Source: Actinomycetota bacterium | GTDB taxonomy: Bacteria > Actinomycetota > UBA4738 | NCBI GenBank assembly: GCA_005888465.1 | Contig: VAYJ01000021.1 | Coordinates: forward strand, 17,548 to 25,318 | Reading direction: 5' to 3' | Length of the DNA: 7,771 nucleotides | In this document: positions 1-6,577 of the stretch, piece after piece | How the letters are laid out: every line of letters begins with the position of its first letter | How positions within the stretch are numbered: position 1 is the first letter of the stretch | Program-made: the position numbers and the translations under genes | The notes under the pieces: model-generated | The model's input: the letters and a program-made list of their open reading frames with translations, nothing else | What the model was told of the DNA's origin: nothing | The model's database searches: none

Positions 1-938
1 CCCTTGCCGAGCAGGTAGATCGATGGGTACTTCATCGTGACCTTCGAGCCGATGTTTCCGTCGATCCACTCCATGACGGCGTCCTCGTACGCGGCGGCGC
101 GCTTGGTCACCAGGTTGTAGACGTTGGTCGACCAATTCTGGATGGTCGTGTACCGAACGCGCGCCCCCGGCTTCACGATGATCTCGACCACCGCCGAGTG
201 CAGGCTGTCGCTGGTGTAGATGGGCGCGCTGCAACCCTCCACGTAATGCACGTAGCTGCCCGGCTCCGCGATGATCAGGGTCCGCTCGAACTGGCCCATG
301 TTCTCGGCGTTGATCCGGAAGTAGGCCTGGAGCGGGATGTCCACCTGAACACCCTCGGGGACGTAGACGAACGACCCCCCCGACCACACCGCGGAGTTGA
401 GCGCGGCGAACTTGTTGTCGTTCGGCGGGATGATCGTCCCGAAGTATTCCTTCACGAGGTCGGGGTGATCCCGAAGCGCGGAGTCCATGTCCGTGAAGAG
501 CACGCCCATGGCGTCCAGCTCGGCCTTGATCTTGTGGTACACGACCTCGGACTCGTACTGCGCAGAGACGCCGCCCAGGTACTTCTTCTCCGCCTCGGGG
601 ATCCCCAGCTTGTCCCAGGTCCCCTTGATGTCGTCCGGAAGCTCGTCCCAGTTGGCGGCCTGCTTCTCGGTCGAGCGGATGAAGTAGAAGATGTTGTCGA
701 AGTCGATCTCCGACAGGTCTGCACCCCACCATGGCATGGGCCTGGCCTGGAAGTGCTTGAGCGCCTTGAGCCGGAACTTCCGCATCCACGCCGGCTCCGA
801 CTTCATCTCGGAGATCTCCTCCACGACCTGCTCCGAGAGGCCTCGCTTGGGCGTGAAGACCGAATGGGCCGGGTCGCTCCAGCCGAAGCGGTACCCCTTG
901 GTCAGCTCCTTGAGATGTTCCTCTTGGGTAACGGCCAT
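1..938 (-). CDS. sufB: Fe-S cluster assembly scaffold protein SufB (N-terminal 312 residues, cut by left edge)
   Basis: SufB is the core subunit of the cytosolic SufBC2D complex on which Fe-S clusters are built. Reading from the ATG at 938, the frame stays open for 312 codons and leaves the window without a stop; full SufB proteins are about 470-495 residues, so roughly a third is missing. The sequence is strongly SufB-like: YRFGWSD near residue 20, the PAWMRKFRLKAL stretch around 50, MPWWGADL near 70, and the beta-helix segment with FVYVPEGVQVDIPLQAYFRI and HYVEGCSAP. Cys236 in VEGC is probably equivalent to the conserved sulfur-handling cysteine of E. coli SufB (Cys254), an assignment made from motif memory. 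No intein interrupts the visible part. The start is chosen because the family N-terminus fits; the ribosome binding site is weak. It lies 75 nt downstream of the rhodanese gene on the same strand, so it is probably in the same transcript. sufD, sufC and sufS would be expected beyond the left edge. Confidence 0.96.
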   Translation of the reverse strand, partial: MAVTQEEHLKELTKGYRFGWSDPAHSVFTPKRGLSEQVVEEISEMKSEPAWMRKFRLKALKHFQARPMPWWGADLSEIDFDNIFYFIRSTEKQAANWDELPDDIKGTWDKLGIPEAEKKYLGGVSAQYESEVVYHKIKAELDAMGVLFTDMDSALRDHPDLVKEYFGTIIPPNDNKFAALNSAVWSGGSFVYVPEGVQVDIPLQAYFRINAENMGQFERTLIIAEPGSYVHYVEGCSAPIYTSDSLHSAVVEIIVKPGARVRYTTIQNWSTNVYNLVTKRAAAYEDAVMEWIDGNIGSKVTMKYPSIYLLGK

Positions 939-1013
939 GACGAGGTCCAGTCTACACGCTGCTCACCGTGAACCGTATTGGCTTAGTCGGATTCAAACTC
1001 GCTGCTCAGGGGC

Positions 1014-1859
1014 CTATTTCTCGACCGGCACCCCAACGAGCGATCCGTACTCCGTCCAGGACCCGTCGTAATTCTTGATCCCCTCGTAACCGAGCAGCTG
1101 GGTGAGTGCGAACCACGTGTGAGAGGAGCGCTCGCCGATCCGGCAGTAAGCGATGACGGGCCGGTCCCCCGTGATACCGGCGCCGTCGTAGAGCGCCTTC
1201 AGCTCGTCGGCGGACTTGAACGTCCCGTCGTCGCGAGCCGCCTTCGCCCACGGGATGTTCGCCGCGCCCGGGATGTGGCCCGGAACCTGCGCCTGCTCCT
1301 GCGGGAGGTGGTCCGGCGCGAGCTTCTCGCCCCGGTACTCCTCGGGCGAGCGAACGTCGACGAACGCCCCGCCCCCCTTCTTCACCTCGCCGAGCACCTC
1401 GTCGCGGAACGCGCGGATGCCCCCGTTGACGGGCTCCGTGATCGTGACGTCGGTCGCGGCGTGCGACGGCACGTCCATGGTGAGCGAGCGGCTCTCGAGC
1501 TCCCACTTCTTGCGCCCACCGTTCAGGAGCTTCACGTTCCCGAAGCCGAGGTAGCGCAGCAGCCAGTACGCGTAGGCGGCGAACCAGTTGTTGTTCCCGC
1601 CGTAGAGCACCACCGTCGTGTCGGGTCCCACGCCGGCCCGCTGGAGGAGCGCGGCGAGCCCGGCCTGGTCGACGTAGTCCCGGCCGACCGGCGCGTGGAG
1701 GTCCGTGCTCCAGTTCCACCCGGCCGCGCCCTGGATGTGGCCCTTCTCGTACGCGGTCGTGTCCTCGTCGACCTCGATGACGCGGATCGAGGGGTCGTCC
1801 AGGTGCCCCTCGAGCCACTCGGTCTCGACCAGCGCGTCCGGGTTCGCGTACTGGGCCAT
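1014..1859 (-). CDS. Two-domain rhodanese / sulfurtransferase
   Basis: A 281-residue tandem rhodanese, the usual length for thiosulfate or 3-mercaptopyruvate sulfurtransferases (SseA/CysA type), which move sulfane sulfur from a donor to an acceptor through a cysteine persulfide. The N-terminal domain (about 10-125) is inactive: its loop reads VVLYGGNNNWFA with no cysteine. The C-terminal domain (about 145-280) has FVDVRSPEEY near 167, GHIPGAANIPW near 194, and the active loop YCRIGERSSHTW with catalytic Cys239. The loop CRIGERSS resembles actinobacterial thiosulfate sulfurtransferases, but the donor cannot be fixed from sequence alone. The ATG at 1859 is preferred over one ten codons upstream because GGAGGG lies a few bases before it and the family starts here. 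The gene sits between sufT and sufB on one strand, which suggests a role in feeding or trafficking sulfur for Fe-S assembly; that role is inferred from position only. Confidence 0.94.
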   Translation of the reverse strand: MAQYANPDALVETEWLEGHLDDPSIRVIEVDEDTTAYEKGHIQGAAGWNWSTDLHAPVGRDYVDQAGLAALLQRAGVGPDTTVVLYGGNNNWFAAYAYWLLRYLGFGNVKLLNGGRKKWELESRSLTMDVPSHAATDVTITEPVNGGIRAFRDEVLGEVKKGGGAFVDVRSPEEYRGEKLAPDHLPQEQAQVPGHIPGAANIPWAKAARDDGTFKSADELKALYDGAGITGDRPVIAYCRIGERSSHTWFALTQLLGYEGIKNYDGSWTEYGSLVGVPVEK

Positions 1860-1872
1860 GACACCCTCCCTC

Positions 1873-1897
1873 GATTCCGATGGATTCAATCGGAATC
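1873..1897 (-). promoter_or_regulatory. Perfect 9-bp inverted repeat before the rhodanese ribosome binding site
   Basis: GATTCCGAT and ATCGGAATC form perfect 9-nt arms around a 7-nt spacer. On the minus strand the repeat ends 13 nt before the rhodanese ATG, with the GGAGG ribosome binding site directly after it. It could be an operator for a dimeric regulator or an mRNA hairpin that affects translation. The arms are relatively AT-rich within a GC-rich region, which makes a chance palindrome less likely. Its function is unproven. Confidence 0.5.
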
Positions 1898-1938
1898 ATC
1901 CCGCAGGTGGGCTTTCAGATGCAACCCTCTCCGGGAGG

Positions 1939-2274
1939 CTAGAAGAACCCGAGGGCGGCCTTGGCCTCTTCGGACATCATGTCGGGCGTCCAGGCCGGGC
2001 GCAGGACCATCTCGGCGTCGACCTTCTCGACGCCCGGGACGTCCGCGAGGAACCGCATGATCTCCTGTTCGATCAGCGGTCCGATCGGACAGCCCATGGT
2101 CGTCAGGGTGTAGGTGATGTGCACGGTCTCGCCCTCGATGTCGACGCCATAGACGAGCCCGAGATCGACGATGTTGATGCCGAGCTCGGGGTCGTGCACG
2201 TTGCGCAGCGCATCCATGACTTGATCGCGCACGCCGTGCTGCTCCTCGAGAATTGGTTCGGTCGCTTCGGTCAT
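1939..2274 (-). CDS. sufT: SufT / MIP18-family (DUF59) metal-sulfur cluster assembly factor
   Basis: A 111-residue single-domain protein of the MIP18 (DUF59, PaaD-like) family, whose bacterial member SufT helps mature or carry Fe-S clusters to client proteins in the cytosol. Visible family marks are VHDPELGINIVDLGLVYGV at 27-44, the TLTTMGCPIG segment with conserved Cys62, and the C-terminal PAWTPDMMSEEAKAALGF. Length is normal for the family. The ATG at 2274 has AAGGAG six bases upstream. It is the first gene of the minus-strand SUF block, 79 nt ahead of the rhodanese; in many actinobacteria sufT instead lies at the end of the suf operon. A TAGAAT hexamer just upstream could be its -10 element. 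The symbol rests on family and context; a PaaD-like paralogue is possible but no phenylacetate genes are nearby. Confidence 0.92.
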   Translation of the reverse strand: MTEATEPILEEQHGVRDQVMDALRNVHDPELGINIVDLGLVYGVDIEGETVHITYTLTTMGCPIGPLIEQEIMRFLADVPGVEKVDAEMVLRPAWTPDMMSEEAKAALGFF

Positions 2275-2293
2275 TGACAGCTCCTTCGGGTCT

Positions 2294-2299
2294 ATTCTA
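2294..2299 (-). promoter_or_regulatory. Candidate -10 element (TAGAAT) for the sufT-rhodanese-sufB block
   Basis: On the minus strand TAGAAT, one base from the TATAAT consensus, lies 20 nt ahead of the sufT ATG. Transcription would begin near 2287, leaving a very short leader that just includes the AAGGAG ribosome binding site. No good -35 hexamer is visible, which is common in high-GC bacteria. The same hexamer sits at the expected place before the cobalamin riboswitch, which gives mild mutual support. Confidence 0.4.
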
Positions 2300-2360
2300 A
2301 GGCCCGGCCGGCAGCCCGCCTCGACCGGGTCCGAGCATGCAACACGTGAGCGAGGCGCCC

Positions 2361-2990
2361 ATGCGGGTTCTCATCGTCGACGACCATCCGGTCACGCGGG
2401 ACGGGCTTCGGTCGGCGCTCTCCACCTCCGACGAGATCGAGATCGTCGGAGAAGCGACCAATGGCCCGGACGCCGTGAAGGCCGCGAAGGAACTCGATCC
2501 CGACATCGTTTTCATGGACGTGCGGATGCCGGGGATGAACGGCATCGAGGCGACGAAGGCCATCCGGGAGAACGACCCGAACGCCAAGGTGATCCTGTTC
2601 ACGGTCGAGGAGTCGCAGGCATCCGTGGGCGACGCGATTCGCGCGGGTGTGGCGGGGTACCTCTTGAAGGACTCGAGCGCCGGCGAGTTGATCCACGCCG
2701 CCAAACGCGCGCAGGAAGGCGGGGCCGTCATCGCCCCCGCGCTCACCAGGAAGTTCATCGAGGAAGCCGAGTTCATCCACCAGCCGCACGAGGACGTCCC
2801 GCTCTCCCCGCGCGAGAAGCAGATCCTGCAGCGGGTCGCGAACGGCGCCACCACCAAGGAGGTCGCCCACGACCTGCACATCTCCCCGCACACGGTGAAG
2901 ACGCACCTCGAGCGGATCTACGAGAAGCTCGGGGCGAACGACCGCGCCGAGGCCGTCGCGATCGCGATGCGCCGCGGCCTGGTCGACTAG
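2361..2990 (+). CDS. NarL/FixJ-family two-component response regulator
   Basis: A 209-residue DNA-binding response regulator, normal length for the NarL/FixJ class. The receiver domain (about 1-120) has the acidic pair Asp7-Asp8 in VLIVDDHP, phosphoacceptor Asp53 in FMDVRMPGMNG, Thr81 and Lys103 in YLLKDSSAGEL, so all key residues are present. The LuxR-type helix-turn-helix (about 147-209) reads LSPREKQILQRVANGATTKE followed by ISPHTVKTHLERIYEKLGA. The ATG at 2361 is preferred because GAGG precedes it by five bases and the family begins MRVLIVDD; an in-frame ATG at 2337 would add eight residues but lacks a ribosome binding site. It is divergent from sufT, with no histidine kinase in the window, so its signal and targets are unknown. 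Its stop overlaps the stop of the convergent btuD by four bases (2987-2990), with no terminator between. Confidence 0.95.
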   Translation: MRVLIVDDHPVTRDGLRSALSTSDEIEIVGEATNGPDAVKAAKELDPDIVFMDVRMPGMNGIEATKAIRENDPNAKVILFTVEESQASVGDAIRAGVAGYLLKDSSAGELIHAAKRAQEGGAVIAPALTRKFIEEAEFIHQPHEDVPLSPREKQILQRVANGATTKEVAHDLHISPHTVKTHLERIYEKLGANDRAEAVAIAMRRGLVD

Positions 2991-4258
2991 TCGCGAGGCC
3001 CGACCGCCCCCAGCACGGCATCGACCGATCCATAGGTCGTGGCGCAGGAAGCGAGCTCCCGCCAGAGCGCGGTCGCCTCCCCACCGGTGAAGTCCCGCTC
3101 CTCGATCGGGACCTGCTGCAGCAACGCCACGGCGCCACCCGAGCGCGCGACGTGCAGCGCCGCGCGCAGGTTCTCCACGTTGCCGGGTCCGAACGGCGCG
3201 TCGCACACCACGACGAGCGACGCCTCCGCCATCATCGAGCGCACGTCCCGGGCAGAGGCGGCGTCGATGATGGAGAACGGCGGCACGCTGATCCGAAGCA
3301 GGTTCAGCCGCTCGGCCACCGCGGCATCGGTGTCGCCGACGTGGAGCACGCCGGTCGAGACGGCGAAGCCTCGTTCGGCCAGGGCGCGCATCACGCTTGC
3401 GCCCCTGCCCGCTCCGCCGACCACATGGGCGCGCGGCGCGCCGAGCGGGTTCGGCGACGCGGCGGCGACCGGCGGGGAGAGGACGACGGAGGGGCGGCCC
3501 GTGACCCCCGCCGGCGCCACGTCGGCCTCCAGGCCGAAGACGTCCCGCACCAGCCCACGCGTGATCACGTGCTCCGGCGAGCCGGCAGCGACCACTCGTC
3601 CCTCGGAGAGCGCCACGATCTCGTCGCAGTACGCCGACGCCAGGTTGAGGTCGTGGAAGATCACGAGCACGGTTCGCCCCTCGTCCCTGGCGAGGCCGCG
3701 AACGAGCCCCAGGATCTCGACCAAGTGACGGATGTCGAGATGGGTCGTCGGTTCGTCCAGGAGCAGGATCGGCGTGTCCTGCGCGAGCGCCTGGGCGAGC
3801 ACCGCCCGCTGCCGCTCCCCGCCCGACAGCTCGCCGATCGGGCGATCCGCCAGGTGCAGGACGTTCGCGGCCCCCATGGCCCGCCGTGCGTGGGCCCAGT
3901 CCTCCGTCCCTGCACCCCACCGCGAGCGATGGGGCGCGCGGCCCATGAGCACCAGCTCGAGGACCGTGTACTCGAAGGCGGGCGCGAGCTCTTGGGGGAC
4001 CACCCCGACGATGCGCGCCGAAAGCCGGGCGGAAACGGCGTACGGGTCGACGCCGGCGACCGTTACGGAGCCGGCGCTTGGACGAAGGCCACGGGATGCC
4101 ACGCGCACGAGCGTCGTCTTGCCGGAACCGTTCGGCCCGATCAGGCCGGTGACGCGCCCCGGCTCCGCCCGCATCGACACGCCCGCGAGGACCGGCCGGA
4201 GCCCGTAGCCCGCGTGGACGACATGGAGCTCGAGCCCGCGCGGCTCAGGCTCGCGCAC
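2987..4258 (-). CDS. btuD: Cobalamin ABC transporter ATP-binding protein BtuD with extra C-terminal domain
   Basis: The ATPase that powers B12 import at the inner face of the membrane. In its 423 residues the nucleotide-binding domain covers about 8-250: Walker A GPNGSGKTT at 41-49, Q-loop Gln89 in VVPQE, signature LSGGERQ at 144-150, Walker B ILLLDEP at 164-170 with Glu169, D-loop THLD, and switch His202. FecE/BtuD-type ATPases usually end near 250-270. Here a proline- and alanine-rich linker (about 250-275) leads to a second domain (about 275-423) starting HVVGGAGRGASVMRAL, a glycine-rich start like a nucleotide-binding fold, followed by GVLHVGDTDAAVAERL and LVVVCDAPFGPGNVENL. From memory, similar extensions occur on some archaeal and bacterial B12 transporter ATPases; its function is unknown to me. 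The start is the GTG at 4258, with AAGGG upstream, overlapping the end of btuC by 14 nt. As the last gene of the riboswitch-led operon it is assigned to B12 rather than iron-siderophore uptake. Confidence 0.92.
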   Translation of the reverse strand: MREPEPRGLELHVVHAGYGLRPVLAGVSMRAEPGRVTGLIGPNGSGKTTLVRVASRGLRPSAGSVTVAGVDPYAVSARLSARIVGVVPQELAPAFEYTVLELVLMGRAPHRSRWGAGTEDWAHARRAMGAANVLHLADRPIGELSGGERQRAVLAQALAQDTPILLLDEPTTHLDIRHLVEILGLVRGLARDEGRTVLVIFHDLNLASAYCDEIVALSEGRVVAAGSPEHVITRGLVRDVFGLEADVAPAGVTGRPSVVLSPPVAAASPNPLGAPRAHVVGGAGRGASVMRALAERGFAVSTGVLHVGDTDAAVAERLNLLRISVPPFSIIDAASARDVRSMMAEASLVVVCDAPFGPGNVENLRAALHVARSGGAVALLQQVPIEERDFTGGEATALWRELASCATTYGSVDAVLGAVGPRD

Positions 4259-5282
4259 CGGCCGCCCTTCGCTCGCGCCGGAGGAGGTAGAGAAAAAACG
4301 GTCCGCCCAGCACCGCCGTGACCGCCCCGACGGGGATCTCCTCAGGACGCACGGCCGTTCGGGCCACGAGGTCGGCGAGGATCATGAACGACGCGCCGCC
4401 CAGGATCGAGGCCGGGAGCAGCCGCCGGTGATCCGCCCCCACGACCAGCCGAAGGATGTGCGGCGTCATCAACCCAACGAACCCGATGAGCCCCGAGACC
4501 GAGACGGCCGCGGCCGTGAGGAGCGACCCCGTCGCGAGCGTAACCACCTTGAACCGGTCGACGGGAAGCCCGAGCTGCGCCGCTCGTTCATCCCCGAGCG
4601 CGATCAGGTTGAGGTCCGGGGCGCTCGCGGCGGCGAGGGCCATCCCGACCGCCACGAAGGGAAGCGCCGCGATCACCGACTGCCATCCCCGGGCGCCCAG
4701 GCCGCCGAGCAACCAGAAGTAGATGCTGCGGATGTTCTGCCCCGAGAAGGTCATCACGAGCGAGATCACCGCCGAGACGATCGCGGCGACCGCGATCCCG
4801 GACAGGAGCAGGGTCGCGACCTGCACCGACGGGCCCAGGCGCGCCAGGCGATACACGACGAAGGCGGTGAGAAGCGCACCGACGAACGCCGCCGCGGACA
4901 CGCCCATGGCGTCGAGCGCCTCACCTGCGCCGAGCAGAATCACCACGATCGCCCCCAGCGCCGCGCCCGAGGACACACCGATGATCGCGGGGTCGGCCAT
5001 CGGATTGCGAAACAGCGCCTGGAAGACGGTGCCGGCCGCGGCGAGCGCGGCCCCGACGAGCGCAGCGAGCAGCACGCGTGGCAGCCGCAGCTGGAACAGG
5101 ATGACGGCGGTCGACTCGGCCACGCCTGCCGGCCGGTGGGCGAGGTGCAGCTTCCAGAGCATCAGGCGCACGGACGTCGCGGGCGCGATCCCGATCGTGC
5201 CGAAGGCCACCCCCGCGAGCACGGCGCCCACCAGGAGCACGCCGAGCGCAGGGATGGCCCACCGGCGGCGGATCGTCCTCAC
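4245..5282 (-). CDS. btuC: Cobalamin ABC transporter permease BtuC (FecCD family)
   Basis: A 345-residue membrane permease that forms the B12 translocation channel as a homodimer with BtuD bound inside the cell. It is hydrophobic along most of its length, consistent with the roughly ten transmembrane helices of FecCD permeases. Family marks are LRLPRVLLAALVGAALAAAG at 65-84, FRNPMADPAIIGVSSGAALG at 91-110, the cytoplasmic coupling region GFVGLMTPHILRLVVGADHR at 267-286, and the C-terminal EIPVGAVTAVLGGPFFLYLL. The frame stays open much further upstream, but that part is antisense-frame sequence of btuF. The true start is the GTG at 5282, which overlaps the btuF stop as GTGA and gives the normal family length and N-terminus (a basic MRTIRRRW before the first helix). 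The overlap implies translational coupling to btuF. FecCD permeases also serve siderophores and heme; the riboswitch decides for cobalamin. Confidence 0.95.
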   Translation of the reverse strand: MRTIRRRWAIPALGVLLVGAVLAGVAFGTIGIAPATSVRLMLWKLHLAHRPAGVAESTAVILFQLRLPRVLLAALVGAALAAAGTVFQALFRNPMADPAIIGVSSGAALGAIVVILLGAGEALDAMGVSAAAFVGALLTAFVVYRLARLGPSVQVATLLLSGIAVAAIVSAVISLVMTFSGQNIRSIYFWLLGGLGARGWQSVIAALPFVAVGMALAAASAPDLNLIALGDERAAQLGLPVDRFKVVTLATGSLLTAAAVSVSGLIGFVGLMTPHILRLVVGADHRRLLPASILGGASFMILADLVARTAVRPEEIPVGAVTAVLGGPFFLYLLRRERRAAGARA

Positions 5283-6244
5283 GGGCTGCTGAAGACAGCG
5301 GGATGCAGGGCCTCGGCAAGCGCCATCAGGCCATCGATCACGCGCGGGCCCGGCCGGCTGATCAGGTCCGAGCTCACCAGGAGGACCTTGCGGTCGCGGA
5401 CGGCCGGGATCGCCGCGAACCCGGGCCGCTTGGCCACGGCCGCCGCCGACACGCCTGACTCCGACGCCACCAGGTACACCGCCGGCCCGCCCGCGACGAG
5501 TTGGTCGACGGACCATTCGGGGTAGTCGGACTTCGCTCCTCCGCTCACCGGGTCGCAACCCGCGCGCTCCAGCAGGTCGAAGATAAAGGTGTGGGGACCG
5601 ATCGTCGTGAGCGGCGGGTAGTACGCCTCGAAGAAGCACGAGACGCGTGCCTCCTTCGCGACCGCCGCCTCGACCGCCTGCTCCTTGGTCGCCATCTGCG
5701 CGGTGAGGGTCGCCGCCGCGGCGGAGGTCCCGGTGATCTCCCCGACCGTTCGGATGTCGTGTAGGAGGTCCGTGAAGCCTGTGGCGTTGATCGTAAACAC
5801 GGTGATGCCGATCTCGCGCAGGCGAGCCTTCCACTGGTCGCCCCCGGCGATCGTGAGCATGAGATCGGGCTGGAGCGACACGACCTTCTCGACGTTCGGG
5901 TCGACACCGAAGTCGCCCGAGCCGCCCACCTGCGTGATCGTCTTGGCCTGCGGCGGATAGTCGTCGAAGCTCCCCGACACCCCGACGACCTCGCTCCCCA
6001 ATCCGAGCGCGAACACGATCTCCGTGTTGGACGGTGCGAACGTGATGATGCGCTTCGGTGGCGCAGTGATCGTGACGCTCACGCCTTCGTCGTCGGTGAT
6101 CGTGAGGGGAAACGTGGGCGCCGGCGACACCGACACGGCCGGCGATCCGTGCCCGGAGGTCGAAGGCTGCTTCGAGGCACATCCGGTGACGACCAGAGCG
6201 AGCGCCACCAGCACCGGCGCCAACCAGGACCTGCGAACGTCCAT
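5279..6244 (-). CDS. btuF: Cobalamin ABC transporter substrate-binding lipoprotein BtuF
   Basis: A 321-residue periplasmic-binding-type protein that captures B12 outside the membrane and delivers it to BtuC. The N-terminus is a lipoprotein signal: basic MDVRR, a hydrophobic core, and lipobox VTGC with lipidated Cys22, followed by a Ser/Pro-rich tether to about 45. The class III fold begins with FPLTITDDEGVSVTI, then PPKRIITFAPSNTEIVFALG at 63-82, where Glu75 is the likely permease-docking glutamate. SFDDYPPQAK near 92, VEKVVSLQPDLML near 118 and SRPGPRVIDGL near 296 are all typical of BtuF and related proteins. Cys203 and Cys230 could form a disulfide. The ATG at 6244 has AGGAG six bases upstream and gives a proper signal peptide; the frame is open further upstream only because it crosses the riboswitch leader. 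It is the first gene of the operon, under direct control of the cobalamin riboswitch. Confidence 0.95.
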   Translation of the reverse strand: MDVRRSWLAPVLVALALVVTGCASKQPSTSGHGSPAVSVSPAPTFPLTITDDEGVSVTITAPPKRIITFAPSNTEIVFALGLGSEVVGVSGSFDDYPPQAKTITQVGGSGDFGVDPNVEKVVSLQPDLMLTIAGGDQWKARLREIGITVFTINATGFTDLLHDIRTVGEITGTSAAAATLTAQMATKEQAVEAAVAKEARVSCFFEAYYPPLTTIGPHTFIFDLLERAGCDPVSGGAKSDYPEWSVDQLVAGGPAVYLVASESGVSAAAVAKRPGFAAIPAVRDRKVLLVSSDLISRPGPRVIDGLMALAEALHPAVFSSP

Positions 6245-6281
6245 CCCCGTCTCCTTTCGGTCGCGGCCCCCCTCGACGAAC

Positions 6282-6309
6282 GAAGCCCCCGGCTCTCGCC
6301 GGAGGCTCC
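6282..6309 (-). other. Strong 12-bp GC-rich hairpin in the btuF leader
   Basis: In the minus-strand RNA, GGAGCCUCCGGC and GCCGGGGGCUUC pair over 12 positions (ten Watson-Crick, two G-U) around a GAGA tetraloop of the stable GNRA class. It stands 38 nt ahead of the btuF start, between riboswitch and ribosome binding site. No uridine run follows, so it is not a classical intrinsic terminator. It is probably part of the riboswitch expression platform or a spacer structure; which one cannot be decided by eye. Confidence 0.5.
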
Positions 6310-6323
6310 TCGGTTGCTCGGGT

Positions 6324-6352
6324 GGCCTCTCTTTTGCGCGAAGAGCGCGGCC
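6324..6352 (-). other. Hairpin directly after the riboswitch core, candidate P13
   Basis: The minus-strand RNA can pair GGCC with GGCC and, inside, CUCUU with AAGAG, closing a seven-base loop CGCGCAA. Cobalamin riboswitches usually carry a hairpin (P13) here whose loop kisses loop L5 of the core; a short GCGC complementarity exists with the GUCGCGCC segment of the core. The pairing is short and palindromic, so this is a suggestion only. Confidence 0.35.
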
Positions 6353-6356
6353 GAAC

Positions 6357-6558
6357 CGTCGCGAGGCAGGTCTCCTGACTTCCGGATGGACGCCCTTCGG
6401 CGTTGCGCTCCCCCGAGCCTTCCCAGGGCCCTGCGGCCCCAGTGGCAATTCTCGGGTTCGCTCCCCGGTCACAGTGGCGCGACCGTGCCGGACTTGCACC
6501 GGCTTTCCTCTTGGAGCCCGCGCGGGGTGCCCACCCCGCAACGAGCCACCTCGAGACG
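6357..6558 (-). ncRNA. Cobalamin (B12) riboswitch controlling btuFCD
   Basis: A cis-acting RNA aptamer that binds a cobalamin and turns down the downstream transporter genes. Read on the minus strand it shows the three classic conserved blocks in order and at normal spacing: the B12 box at 6471-6508 (GGAAAGCCGGTGCAAGTCCG onward, ending in GCGCCACTGT), GCCACTG at 6440-6446, and the 3' block GTCAGGAGACCTGCCTC at 6363-6379. The closing stem P1 can form between 6549-6558 and 6357-6366 (five pairs, one mismatch, four pairs). A GC-rich hairpin at 6522-6539 fits the position of P2. The aptamer begins about 13 nt after a candidate start site and lies 112 nt before the btuF ATG. Whether it acts on transcription or translation is not settled; no U-tract terminator is visible, which favours translational control. 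Confidence 0.96.
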
Positions 6559-6577
6559 CGCTATTCGATTGGCTCGC

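Noticed and set aside
206..260. Intein insertion in SufB
   Set aside because: Mycobacterial SufB genes can carry inteins, but here the region around the VEGCSAP motif is continuous with normal spacing.
989..996. TTGAATCC shared upstream of sufB and of the rhodanese (1882-1889) as a -35 element or common operator
   Set aside because: The 8-mer is short, sits at different distances from the two starts (58 and 30 nt before the ATG), and no -10 hexamer follows at 16-18 nt.
1119..2060. Plus-strand open frame of 313 codons opposite the rhodanese and sufT
   Set aside because: Composition is typical of an antisense frame, and both genes on the other strand have clear family motifs and ribosome binding sites.
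2292..3920. Long minus-strand open frame of 542 codons across the response regulator and btuD
   Set aside because: It is arginine- and glycine-rich low-complexity translation with no motif, and it crosses two well-identified genes; GC-rich codon bias keeps such frames open.
4245..6182. Extended btuC frame starting far inside btuF
   Set aside because: The added 300 residues are an alternative-frame reading of btuF; the GTG at 5282 with its GTGA overlap gives the normal FecCD length.
6282..6309. Leader hairpin as an intrinsic transcription terminator
   Set aside because: The stem is strong, but the bases after it (GTTCGTCGAGG on the minus strand) contain no U run.
6245..6541. Upstream extension of btuF by about 99 residues
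   Set aside because: It would translate the cobalamin riboswitch and bury the lipoprotein signal peptide; the ATG at 6244 has a good ribosome binding site.
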